Positions 27,121 to 34,639 of a stretch of DNA of 34,639 nt are shown here, piece by piece. Location: the NCBI GenBank assembly GCA_005791255.1, contig SXXK01000220.1, forward strand, positions 1 to 34,639. The letters are read 5' to 3'. Positions within the stretch are counted from its first letter, which is position 1; each line of letters starts with the position of its first letter. This stretch comes from Planctomyces sp. (GTDB lineage Bacteria > Planctomycetota > Planctomycetia > Planctomycetales > Planctomycetaceae). The notes beneath the pieces were generated by a model, which ran no database searches, was not told the origin of the DNA, and saw nothing but the letters and a program-made list of their open reading frames with translations. The translations under genes and the position numbers were made by a program.

Positions 27121-27975
27121 TTACTGCGGATTTTCCTTGAAAATGACGGGCGAAGTGATCTCTGCCGGGGGCGGATCGCTTTCTCGGCCCGCCGGCATCT
27201 GAGAAAAGTACCAGACTGTCAGCGTAATTCCGATCCCGATAACGATTTTTCGGACCAGGCGTTTGTCCAGTCGTCGGGCCCACGTGGCACCGGCCCAGCC
27301 ACCTGCCATGGCCGATACAATCATCGGGATGGCCAGTGGCCAGTGCACGCTGCCATCAGCAATAAAGATCACCATTGAAACGCCGTTGATCAGTCCGGCC
27401 AGGATCGTTTTCAGGCCATTGATCTGATGAATGCTGCCGGCATTCAGCAGGCTGAGGCTGCTGAGCATGAGGATGCCGATTCCAGCGCCGAAATAACCAC
27501 CGTAGATGCCAATCACCAGTTGCAGTCCTGTGACCAGCCAGCGGTAGTCGGCTGGCTGGGCGTCGGGCGGGGACTGCAGCATAGCTGACAGTCTGGGCTG
27601 GAGCACGAACAGGGCTGTGGCGAGGCAGATCAGCCACGGCACCATCGCCCGAAACATCTGTTCTTCACCGGTAATGACCAGCCACGAGCCCAGAGCGGCC
27701 CCGAGCACGCTGGGCAGGGCCAGCAGTTGCGTCCAGCGCCACAATTCGCGGACTTCGCGGCGATAGCCCCAGGAACTGGAAAATGAGCCGGGACAGAGTG
27801 CGACGGTGTTCGTGCCATTGGCCAGGATCGCCCCGCTGCCCGCGCCTGAAATTGATTCCAGCACCAGCATCAATGCCGGAAATGTGACCAGAGTTCCTCC
27901 GCCGGCGATCGCATTGATCGCTCCACCGACCGCCGCAGCGGGACACACAATCAGACAGGCCTGCCAGTATTCCAT
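27121..27975 (-). CDS. TauE/SafE-family permease (sulfite exporter-like)
   Basis: The 284-residue integral membrane protein has seven to eight hydrophobic helices and the family's two related halves. The first half carries VGGAINAIAGGGTLVTFPALM and the second IGIYGGYFGAGIGILMLSSLSLLNAG, then INGLKTILAGLINGVSMVIF and SAMAGGWAGATWARRL. Members move sulfite, sulfoacetate and other organic or inorganic anions; the substrate here cannot be told. I use the ATG at 27975, where the first helix begins; an ATG at 28014 would add 13 residues. Neither has a clear ribosome site. It runs away from the Tat-protein gene on the other strand and lies about 180 bases from mscS, so it is likely its own unit. Confidence 0.92.
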   Translation of the reverse strand: MEYWQACLIVCPAAAVGGAINAIAGGGTLVTFPALMLVLESISGAGSGAILANGTNTVALCPGSFSSSWGYRREVRELWRWTQLLALPSVLGAALGSWLVITGEEQMFRAMVPWLICLATALFVLQPRLSAMLQSPPDAQPADYRWLVTGLQLVIGIYGGYFGAGIGILMLSSLSLLNAGSIHQINGLKTILAGLINGVSMVIFIADGSVHWPLAIPMIVSAMAGGWAGATWARRLDKRLVRKIVIGIGITLTVWYFSQMPAGRESDPPPAEITSPVIFKENPQ

Positions 27976-28100
27976 TGTGGCAGCATAGCACAGCCGGACT
28001 CCGCCCGGCAACATCTTGCGGCGATTGCCGTGTCAGATCTATAGTGCGAACGGAATTGGTTCGGGCGGTGATGCCGACGAAAGTCTGCGGAGGGGCAGCC

Positions 28101-29591
28101 ATGAATGTGAGTGGGACGCAGCCAGCAGCGGCAGGTGGTCGCAGGCAGTTTCTGGCTTTCGGAGCAGCCGGCATGCTTGCCGGCCGCGGGCTGTCGGCGT
28201 GGGCAGGCAGCGCGGATGAGCCCGTGCCGGGCAACACTGCGATCGAACTGATACCGGCGACTGATCGTTGTGTCCGGATCAGTTACAAAAGCTCCATCGA
28301 CGGTGTGCTGTCGACTCCGGATGGTCAGCGACAGACGGTATTGTCCGTCGTCGGCAGCAGTCAGTTTGAGTTTGATCAATTGCAGCAGGGTGGTGCAGCG
28401 CGGCAACTGGAAGGCATGCGACTGAGTCGTCGTTACCGGCGGGCGTCTGTCAATACGCGAGTTGGGCGGGGGCATGAAACGTCCACCGTGCTGCCGTCCG
28501 GCACCAGCCTGATGCATGTCTACGGGAATGACGGGCAACTGGTGCAGCTGAGTCCTGAGGTGCGGCTGACAAGATCTCAGTTGGATCTGCTGCAGTTTCC
28601 GTGCGATCCCGCAGGTGCTGCAGGACTGCTGCCTGGTCGCAGCCTCGCCGCTGCTGACGAAAAATGGAATGCTGATCCATGGGTGTTTCCGCTGCTGACG
28701 GGAATTGACGCGGCGATCAGTCAGAGTGTCAGCGGAAAAATTCTGGAGCTGTCGGAACAGGAAGCGAAGATTGGGTTTGAGTGTCGCGGGAGCGGTGCTG
28801 TGACGGGGTCTGCCACTGAAGTGACCCTGACCGGTACCCTGTTATTTGATCGAAAATCTCTGATGATTCGACGTTTTGATGCGGTTCTCGATGAGAATCG
28901 CAGCGCGGGACCGGTCAGCCCGGGACTTAAGGTCAAGGCGTCCATTTCGTGGACGCAGGATCCTGCGGATTCCGATGGTCCGCTCTCCGCTCTGATTCCC
29001 GCGGGATTTCCGGAATCCGGGCGTCTGCTGCTGACGCTGGTCACGCCGTGGCGTTTGGTGCTGCTGCACGATCGGCGCTGGCATGTGTTTCAGGAGACCG
29101 CTGATTTGGTCATTCTGCGGATGCTGACCAACGGAGCTTTGACAGCTCAGTGCAATCTTGCCGCTGCGCCGCAGATGCCGGCCGGACGATTTACGGAGGA
29201 AGGAAAATTTCTGTCGGAGATTGAGCAGAAGATCAGTCCGTGGAAGGGGGCAATTGTGGATTCTTCGGTGGAATCTGATCGCCAGGGCTGGCGCGTGCAC
29301 CATGTCCGTGCGGAGGCGGAAGTTCAGCCGGCGGTGGCCGGGGCTGCACTTGCCAGTAACGCCGCTGCAAACGGGGCAGGGCCGGCAGCGGCAGAGAAGT
29401 CCGCGGAAAAACGTTCACTGCAGAAGATTCTCTGGGATTACTATCTCTGTACAGCGAAGTCCGGGGAACAGTTTTCGATGGTTTTTTCGCATGCTGCAGA
29501 GGATGCCGCGGAATTTTCCGGGGTGCCGGATCAGTTTCTCAGTCGCATGTCCATCAGGACTGCGCGACCCGGTGTTCCGCTGCCGCGATGA
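28101..29591 (+). CDS. Tat-exported protein of unknown function (496 aa)
   Basis: I do not recognise this family. The N-terminus carries a twin-arginine signal (GRRQFLAFGAAGMLAGRGLSAWAG, residues 13-36), so it should cross the membrane folded. The rest is a large beta-rich protein (ISYKSSIDGVLS, LIFD-type strands, VTLTGTLLFDRKSLMIRRFDAVL, LLTLVTPWRLVLLHDRRWHVF). A low-complexity Ala/Gly stretch lies around residues 410-430 (VAGAALASNAAANGAGPAAAEK). No catalytic motif or cofactor site is obvious, though Tat export hints at a cofactor or a fast-folding protein. The start ATG at 28101 follows GAGGGG. The prc gene begins about 200 bases downstream on the same strand, with nothing recognisable between. 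Confidence 0.85.
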   Translation: MNVSGTQPAAAGGRRQFLAFGAAGMLAGRGLSAWAGSADEPVPGNTAIELIPATDRCVRISYKSSIDGVLSTPDGQRQTVLSVVGSSQFEFDQLQQGGAARQLEGMRLSRRYRRASVNTRVGRGHETSTVLPSGTSLMHVYGNDGQLVQLSPEVRLTRSQLDLLQFPCDPAGAAGLLPGRSLAAADEKWNADPWVFPLLTGIDAAISQSVSGKILELSEQEAKIGFECRGSGAVTGSATEVTLTGTLLFDRKSLMIRRFDAVLDENRSAGPVSPGLKVKASISWTQDPADSDGPLSALIPAGFPESGRLLLTLVTPWRLVLLHDRRWHVFQETADLVILRMLTNGALTAQCNLAAAPQMPAGRFTEEGKFLSEIEQKISPWKGAIVDSSVESDRQGWRVHHVRAEAEVQPAVAGAALASNAAANGAGPAAAEKSAEKRSLQKILWDYYLCTAKSGEQFSMVFSHAAEDAAEFSGVPDQFLSRMSIRTARPGVPLPR

Positions 29592-29795
29592 TCAGGTCGG
29601 GCATGTTTTGCCTGGAATTCCGACATGAATCAGGAATTTCCATGTGCCAGTCGCTCCGTGCGGCAACAATCCGGAGGGCTGAGGAAATCCCAGGAATGCC
29701 GACCTTGCCCATTCTGTACCAGTTGTCCTAGGATGCGTCGCCCGCTCGCGGGTTCGCAGGTTTTGTCGCGAAGCGTTTTGAAGAAAGCAGCAACG

Positions 29796-31826
29796 ATGTC
29801 CAGGGGTTATCTTTGCGGTTTGGTTCTGGCGGCTGGCAGCATGCTGGCTGCGGGAGTGCAGGCTCGCGAAAAAGTCGAATTGTCCGCTGAAGACGGCAAG
29901 ACTGCTCAGATGGTCGCTTCGATGGTTTCGTCGCGGCACATTAACCATCCGCCGATTGACGATGCTCTTTCGGAAAAGCTGTTCCAGCGGTACCTCGAGG
30001 TCTGGGATCCGCAGAAACTGTATTTTTTGCAGTCCGACATCGATCAGTTCGCTGCTGAACAGGACAAGCTGGACGACGGAATTCTGAAGGGCGACGTAGG
30101 TTTTGCCGCCGTTGTGTTTGAACGATTTCGTGAACGCATGACCGCGCGTGCGGAGAAGATTCCGGCCGTTGTTGACGCCGAGCATGATTTCACTGTGGAT
30201 GAAGAGATTCCGCGGGATGCTGACGAGCTGCCATGGGCGGCCAGTGAAGCAGAACTGGACGAGCGCTGGCGGAAGCGAATCAAATTTGACCTGCTGATGC
30301 TGAAGCTCGAAGACAAAAAGGATGATGATCCGCGCAAGCGACTGAAGACGCGATATCGCACAAATCAGGTGTACATTGACCAGACGGAACCGCATGAAGT
30401 GCTGGAGCTGTATCTGTCGTCGATGACGCACTGTCTGGATCCGCATTCCAGCTACATGTCGCCACAGACTCTGGATGACTTTGAAACAACGATGAAGCTG
30501 AAGCTGGAAGGCATTGGTGCCCGGCTGAAGTATGAAGACGGCTACACGACGGTGGAAGAGGTGATTCAGGGTGGTGCAGCCGCAGCTGATGGCCGTTTGA
30601 CGAAGGGTGACCGAGTGATCGGAGTATCCGCCGACGCTGTGAGTGATTACGTCGATGTTGTTGAGATGAAGCTCAACAAGGTTGTCGACATGATCCGCGG
30701 CAAAAAGGGCACAAAAGTCCGTCTGAAGATTCGGAAGGAAGCCGGTGGCATCGAAGAGATTGAACTGACTCGTACCGAAGTCAAGATCACTGAAGATGAA
30801 GTGAAGGGCAAGGTAATCGAGGCCAGTGACTGGACTCCCGGTCGCAAGGCCAGGATCGGTGTGCTGCGAATCCCATCGTTCTACAGAGACTTCCAGGGAG
30901 CGAATCGTGGTGGCGATTTCAAGAGCACGTCAAAGGACGTGAAACTGGTTCTGGACGACTTCAAGCGGGAAGGCGTCGAGATGTTGATTGTGGACCTGCG
31001 CTGGAATGGTGGCGGGGCTCTGCAGGAAGCCATTGAAGTATCCGGGCTGTTCATCCCTGACGGTGCGGTTGTGCAGGTCAAGGAACCTGGGGACAGCGTG
31101 CAGACGCTGGCGGATGAAGATGCCGACGTGTACTGGCGTCGTCCGATGGTCGTGGTCTGCAATCGTTTTTCCGCATCGGCTTCCGAGATTTTTGCCGGAG
31201 CGATCAAGGATTACCGACGCGGGATTGTGGTCGGCGACCGCACAACGCATGGCAAGGGCAGCGTTCAGAACGTGGTGCCTGTTGCCAGTCGTCTGTCCCT
31301 GTTTGCTCAGGATCGCGGGGCACTGAAGCTGACCATCAGCAAGTTCTACCGCGTGAATGGCGACAGCACTCAGAATCGCGGCGTGACTTCCGATATCACT
31401 CTGCCATCGCTGCTGAATCATCGTGAAGTGGGCGAAGAGTCACTGGATAATGCACTGGAATTCGACCGGATTGCCCGGGCCGAGTACCGCCAGTCGTCGA
31501 ATGTGAATGACGCGGTGGTCACCCAGCTGCGAAGTCAGAGTGAATCCCGGGTCGCAGAGGACGCCGATTTTGCTCACATCAGCAAACTGATTGCTCGTTT
31601 CGAACAGCGGAAGAACGACAAAGTGATCTCGCTCAATGAAAGCAAACTGCGAGCGGAGGAAGAAGAGCTGAAGCAGGAAAAGAAGGAAGAGGAAGAGGCG
31701 ATGAAGCAGGCTGCGGGCAGCGCTGACAAGGACATCTTCCCGAATGATTATTACAACAAGGAACTTGTCAACATCACGGCAGACTATCTGCAGGTGCTGA
31801 CCAATATCCAGGCATCACGCAAGTGA
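29796..31826 (+). CDS. prc: Carboxy-terminal processing (tail-specific) protease Prc/Tsp
   Basis: This periplasmic serine protease of family S41 cuts proteins from their C-terminal ends. The 676 residues match the long Prc type. In order: signal peptide (YLCGLVLAAGSMLAAGVQA), N-terminal helical domain with the Prc mark YLEVWDPQKLYFLQSDIDQF, LTHCLDPHSSYMSPQ-like text (SMTHCLDPHSSYMSP), a PDZ domain (about 240-330; VIQGGAAAADGRLTKGDRVIGV), and the protease core with NRFSASASEIFAGAIKDYRR (Ser461) and HGKGSVQ (Lys487). KFYRVNGDSTQNRGVTSDI and a Glu/Lys-rich coiled C-terminus follow. The catalytic Ser-Lys pair is present. The start at 29796 is directly before the signal peptide; a longer frame from 29625 lacks one. 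A strong terminator follows the stop. Confidence 0.95.
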   Translation: MSRGYLCGLVLAAGSMLAAGVQAREKVELSAEDGKTAQMVASMVSSRHINHPPIDDALSEKLFQRYLEVWDPQKLYFLQSDIDQFAAEQDKLDDGILKGDVGFAAVVFERFRERMTARAEKIPAVVDAEHDFTVDEEIPRDADELPWAASEAELDERWRKRIKFDLLMLKLEDKKDDDPRKRLKTRYRTNQVYIDQTEPHEVLELYLSSMTHCLDPHSSYMSPQTLDDFETTMKLKLEGIGARLKYEDGYTTVEEVIQGGAAAADGRLTKGDRVIGVSADAVSDYVDVVEMKLNKVVDMIRGKKGTKVRLKIRKEAGGIEEIELTRTEVKITEDEVKGKVIEASDWTPGRKARIGVLRIPSFYRDFQGANRGGDFKSTSKDVKLVLDDFKREGVEMLIVDLRWNGGGALQEAIEVSGLFIPDGAVVQVKEPGDSVQTLADEDADVYWRRPMVVVCNRFSASASEIFAGAIKDYRRGIVVGDRTTHGKGSVQNVVPVASRLSLFAQDRGALKLTISKFYRVNGDSTQNRGVTSDITLPSLLNHREVGEESLDNALEFDRIARAEYRQSSNVNDAVVTQLRSQSESRVAEDADFAHISKLIARFEQRKNDKVISLNESKLRAEEEELKQEKKEEEEAMKQAAGSADKDIFPNDYYNKELVNITADYLQVLTNIQASRK

Positions 31827-31868
31827 TGCGGCTGATGGGTCGCAGGGCCTGTCGGTGACAGAGTTTTC

Positions 31869-31904
31869 AGGGGGCGGACACGAGGTGTCTGCCCCCTTTT
31901 TTTT
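31869..31904 (+). terminator. Rho-independent terminator after prc
   Basis: A 13-bp stem pairs 31869-31881 (AGGGGGCGGACAC) with 31885-31897 (GTGTCTGCCCCCT) around a GAG loop. It has one G-U pair and no mismatch, and runs straight into eight T residues (31897-31904). It lies 43 bases after the prc stop and ends 19 bases before the convergent CobW gene's stop, which it should insulate. Confidence 0.93.
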
Positions 31905-31922
31905 GATTGGAGTGGAATCGAT

Positions 31923-33167
31923 TCAGGCCAACTGATCGGATTCCGGAGATCCGCCCCAGGAAGGGAATGGATCGGGCAGCTGCAGCCATGCAGGCGGCCC
32001 CGGAAGATATTCCTCGGGAGTCAGTTCGCAGGCTTCCAGACTGCTGCGGATGGCCTGCTCGTCCAGCCCGATTCCGATGAATACAAGTTCGTTGCGGCAG
32101 TCCCCGGTGCGCGGATCCCAGTACTTCATCAGTGCTTCTTCAAAGCCTTCCATCTCGGGCCATTCTTCGCGCGGCACGGCAGCCCACCATCGGCCCGCGC
32201 CACTCAGGCGAGCGGTGCGACCCGCCTGCGACCAGACCCCGATCCGGTCAACTCGAGTTGCCAGCCAAAAGAAGCCTTTGGATCTGAGCACTCCGGGCCA
32301 TTCCCTGTAAAGCTGTTCGTGGAATCGCTGCGGATGGAAGGGGATGCGCGAGCGATACACAAAGCTGCGAATTCCGTATTCCTCCACCTCACTGGCACCG
32401 TCGTCGCGCAGCGCCAATTGCCAGCCGCGACTGGTTTTTGCTCGTTCGAAGTCGAATCTGTGTGTCCCGAGGATGGCTGACAGGGGAACCTGTCCGTGCT
32501 GGCTGCGAATTTTTCTGGCATACGGGTTCAGCTGCTCAAGAAAGCCTTCGATTCGGGCCAGTTCATGGGCATCGACCAGATCCGTCTTGTTCAGGATCAG
32601 GACGTCCGCGAATTCCGCCTGATCAATCAGCAGGTCGGCGACAGTACGGACATCGTCCGGTGCGGCCTGTCGCCCCTGCGTCTGCAGCTCTTCGCTGAGG
32701 CGCAGATCATCCAGAAAGTTACGACAGTCAATGACGGTCACCATGGTGTCCAGTGAGGCCAGATCCAGCAGCGACTGGTCTTCGGTGACGGCATGTGTGA
32801 ATGTGTCGGCCACGGGAGCCGGTTCGGAGATCCCGGTGGATTCGATCAGCAGGTAATCAAATCTGTTTTCTCGAGCGAGTGCGGCGACTTCTGTCAGCAG
32901 ATCTTCTCGCAGAGTGCAGCAGATGCATCCGTTGGACAGTTCCACCAGTTTTTCGTCTGTTCGACTGAGTTTTGCGGCCCCGGTTTCGATGAGTCGGGCA
33001 TCGATGTTCACGGCACTCATGTCGTTCACAATGACGGCGACCTTCAGTCCTTCGCGGTTGCTGAGGATGTGGTTCAGCAGAGTCGTCTTTCCGGCTCCGA
33101 GGAATCCTGAGAGTACAGTCACCGGCAGTCGGCTGTCGCCGGCTGCCTGAAATCGAGTATCCGTCAT
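31923..33167 (-). CDS. CobW/COG0523-family metallochaperone GTPase
   Basis: The 414-residue protein is a G3E GTPase of the COG0523 family, which delivers metals (often zinc) to client enzymes. Its Walker A reads GFLGAGKTT (residues 21-29). The metal-binding GCICC motif has Cys82, Cys84 and Cys85. [14 protein letters not shown] is the Walker B region, and [11 protein letters not shown] carries the NKxD specificity motif. A CobW C-terminal domain (about 255-395) includes [18 protein letters not shown] and [15 protein letters not shown]. The sequence is intact. The client is unknown; no zinc-uptake gene or obvious Zur box is nearby. It runs toward prc and lies 87 bases after the prepilin peptidase gene on the same strand. 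Confidence 0.95.
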   Translation of the reverse strand: MTDTRFQAAGDSRLPVTVLSGFLGAGKTTLLNHILSNREGLKVAVIVNDMSAVNIDARLIETGAAKLSRTDEKLVELSNGCICCTLREDLLTEVAALARENRFDYLLIESTGISEPAPVADTFTHAVTEDQSLLDLASLDTMVTVIDCRNFLDDLRLSEELQTQGRQAAPDDVRTVADLLIDQAEFADVLILNKTDLVDAHELARIEGFLEQLNPYARKIRSQHGQVPLSAILGTHRFDFERAKTSRGWQLALRDDGASEVEEYGIRSFVYRSRIPFHPQRFHEQLYREWPGVLRSKGFFWLATRVDRIGVWSQAGRTARLSGAGRWWAAVPREEWPEMEGFEEALMKYWDPRTGDCRNELVFIGIGLDEQAIRSSLEACELTPEEYLPGPPAWLQLPDPFPSWGGSPESDQLA

Positions 33168-33254
33168 GGAGTGAGGGCCAACAGTTCGTTGTGGTAGTTT
33201 TGTTACTGAGCAGACCCGAAGATAGTAGCAGTTCTGCTGGTCAGGTCCTATTCA

Positions 33255-34639
33255 TCACACTGTTGGGATCCATATCCAGTGCAGTCGCCACGTTGCGTGG
33301 TGCAGCAGCAGGGCTGCCAGCAGCCATGCGGGGCCCCAGCGAGAGCCGTCGGTCAGCCACCGGCAGAACAGCAGCAGTGCCAGAGCGAAGACTAGGAATG
33401 TGGCTGCCGACTGCCAGCCCAGAACGGCTCCGACGAAAGCAAACATCCACTTCAGATCACCCGCGGGCAGCCGCTGTTCGCTGGGCATTCGAGTGCGTTG
33501 ACTGAACCACGAGAACAATTGTCCTGCCGCAGCCCCGCCGGTAAGTCCCGCAAGGCTGAACAGCAGGCAGGCAGGTGGAGCGTGAGTCGCCGAGTAACTG
33601 CCTGTGGGAATAGCCGGAAACGCGGGTATGAGTATCAGGGTTGGGAACAGCAGCGGACTGATGGCGGCCAGTGTGAGTGTGAACAGTTGCAGTCGTCGCG
33701 GAAGTCTGTATCTGTCGTGGATCATCAGGACCGCAGCCAGAACAGTGGCCAGCATAAAACAGTGATACAGGTACAGACCGATCAGGTCCCATTTTGCGAA
33801 CATCACGGTCCAAAGAACTCCGCGATACAGGTTGATCGTCCGCAGTGGCAGTGCAGCGCCGCCGGAGATCAGCTGCAGAAAGTAAAACAACAGAAAAATG
33901 CCGCCGGTCAGGGCTTCTACTTTCGGATAGCGACTGGAGATCGCGGACTGGCAGCTGCGGCAGCGGCCACCGAGCCACAGCCAGCCGAGGATCGGGACAT
34001 TGTCACGCCGGCTGATGCTTTTTCCGCAGCCTGGACAGCAGGAATCGCCTGAGACGATCGATCGTCCCTGCGGCAAACGCCAGGCGACAACATTCAGGAA
34101 GCTGCCTATATTGGCACCCAGAATGAAAAAGCAGAGGGTGACAAACGCTTCGCCGCAGCGAAACCCAATATGCTGCGGCAACGTCATTCGCTCCAGCTGC
34201 ACTGCTGAGTCCGGGTGGCCCTGACGGTACAGTTCGGTGGCGATCGGCAGTCCCACACCCCACAGCGTAAACAGTCCGCAGACCACCAACACGACTCGCA
34301 GGCCGTCGCGGCGACGACGTAATTCCGGAGCGATGTGCTGATTCTGCACGTGCCTTATGTCCAGCACATCGCAGCAAAACAACACCGCCGACAGCAACGC
34401 AAGGGTCGCCGGAGACGCCCAGCTGGCGGCCAGCCAGGCGGGCACATTCCCGACGGCGGAAAGCCACAGCAGCAGCGCCATCGCCGTGACGCAGGCCGAG
34501 ACCCAGCCGGCTCGGAATTCTCCGGCCATGCCCCCAACCGCGCGGAATGCGGTCCAGCAGCACCCTGTTATCATCACTGCAGAGGCCACGGGGCTGGCAG
34601 TTCCAAACAGCAGCCAGAGCAGCCCAATCGCTGCGGAGA
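33255..34639 (-). CDS. Prepilin peptidase (A24 family), 5' end beyond right edge
   Basis: The enzyme cuts, and usually N-methylates, type IV prepilins and pseudopilins. The N-terminal cysteine domain is clear: [37 protein letters not shown] and [15 protein letters not shown]. In the A24 region the second catalytic site [17 protein letters not shown] is preserved. The first region reads [11 protein letters not shown] instead of IDLDxxxLPD, so one of two usual acidic residues is missing. About 140 residues with several extra hydrophobic helices precede the cysteine domain, unlike the compact PilD form. A GTG at 34589 could start it, but the frame stays open to 34639 and encodes another hydrophobic stretch ([13 protein letters not shown]), so the gene probably begins outside the window. 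Substrates may include the DUF1559 protein. Confidence 0.88.
   Translation of the reverse strand, partial: SAAIGLLWLLFGTASPVASAVMITGCCWTAFRAVGGMAGEFRAGWVSACVTAMALLLWLSAVGNVPAWLAASWASPATLALLSAVLFCCDVLDIRHVQNQHIAPELRRRRDGLRVVLVVCGLFTLWGVGLPIATELYRQGHPDSAVQLERMTLPQHIGFRCGEAFVTLCFFILGANIGSFLNVVAWRLPQGRSIVSGDSCCPGCGKSISRRDNVPILGWLWLGGRCRSCQSAISSRYPKVEALTGGIFLLFYFLQLISGGAALPLRTINLYRGVLWTVMFAKWDLIGLYLYHCFMLATVLAAVLMIHDRYRLPRRLQLFTLTLAAISPLLFPTLILIPAFPAIPTGSYSATHAPPACLLFSLAGLTGGAAAGQLFSWFSQRTRMPSEQRLPAGDLKWMFAFVGAVLGWQSAATFLVFALALLLFCRWLTDGSRWGPAWLLAALLLHHATWRLHWIWIPTV

Overview
The window looks like ordinary chromosomal DNA from a member of the Planctomycetota, probably a Planctomycetaceae-type organism. 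The evidence is a DUF1559 pseudopilin-like protein at the left edge, a DUF1573 protein, a DUF1684 protein, a GHL10 glycosidase, a periplasmic Gfo/Idh/MocA oxidoreductase, an FGE-sulfatase-fold protein, a stand-alone SUI1/YciH factor and a DUF6513 dihydropteroate-synthase-like protein. The DNA is moderately GC-rich by eye. I see no rRNA, tRNA, CRISPR array, insertion sequence, integrase or phage gene.

Layout. (1) 1-630, minus: 5' part of a DUF1559 gene. (2) 913-12650, plus: a secreted hypothetical protein, a degenerate GspE/PilB-like ATPase, an FGE-fold secreted protein, a SUI1/YciH factor, an 85-residue unknown, NAD-dependent DNA ligase (ligA), a proline-rich exported protein with repeated RYG motifs, a hairpin terminator, a degenerate SthA-like flavoprotein, a DUF1684 protein and a GHL10 glycosidase. 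(3) 12669-16979, minus: a Kef-type cation/proton antiporter with its DUF1573 partner, then trmL and a putative lipoprotein. (4) 17288-19059, plus: ispF, ruvC, ruvA. (5) 19070-23794, minus: an M20 peptidase, a SpoU RNA methyltransferase overlapping an RbsD/FucU protein, a DUF6513 protein and an SDR. (6) 23943-24974, plus: Gfo/Idh/MocA oxidoreductase. (7) 24978-27975, minus: tilS overlapping mscS, then a TauE/SafE permease. (8) 28101-31826, plus: a Tat-exported unknown and the tail-specific protease prc, closed by a strong intrinsic terminator. (9) 31923-34639, minus: a CobW/COG0523 metallochaperone GTPase and a prepilin peptidase running off the right edge.

Functional themes. Three genes belong to the pseudopilin/type II secretion world (DUF1559 pseudopilin, GspE-like protein, prepilin peptidase), but they are not in one operon. 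DNA repair/recombination (ligA, ruvC, ruvA) and tRNA/rRNA modification (trmL, SpoU MTase, tilS) are scattered housekeeping functions.

The most unusual signal is that four proteins keep a recognisable enzyme fold but have lost key catalytic or cofactor residues: the GspE-like ATPase (Walker A Lys and Walker B Glu), the SthA-like flavoprotein (both dinucleotide-binding motifs and the dimerisation domain), the SDR (YxxxK Tyr to Phe) and the FGE-fold protein (no active-site cysteines). I did not find a clearly new defence, mobile or secretion system; most of the window is core genome.
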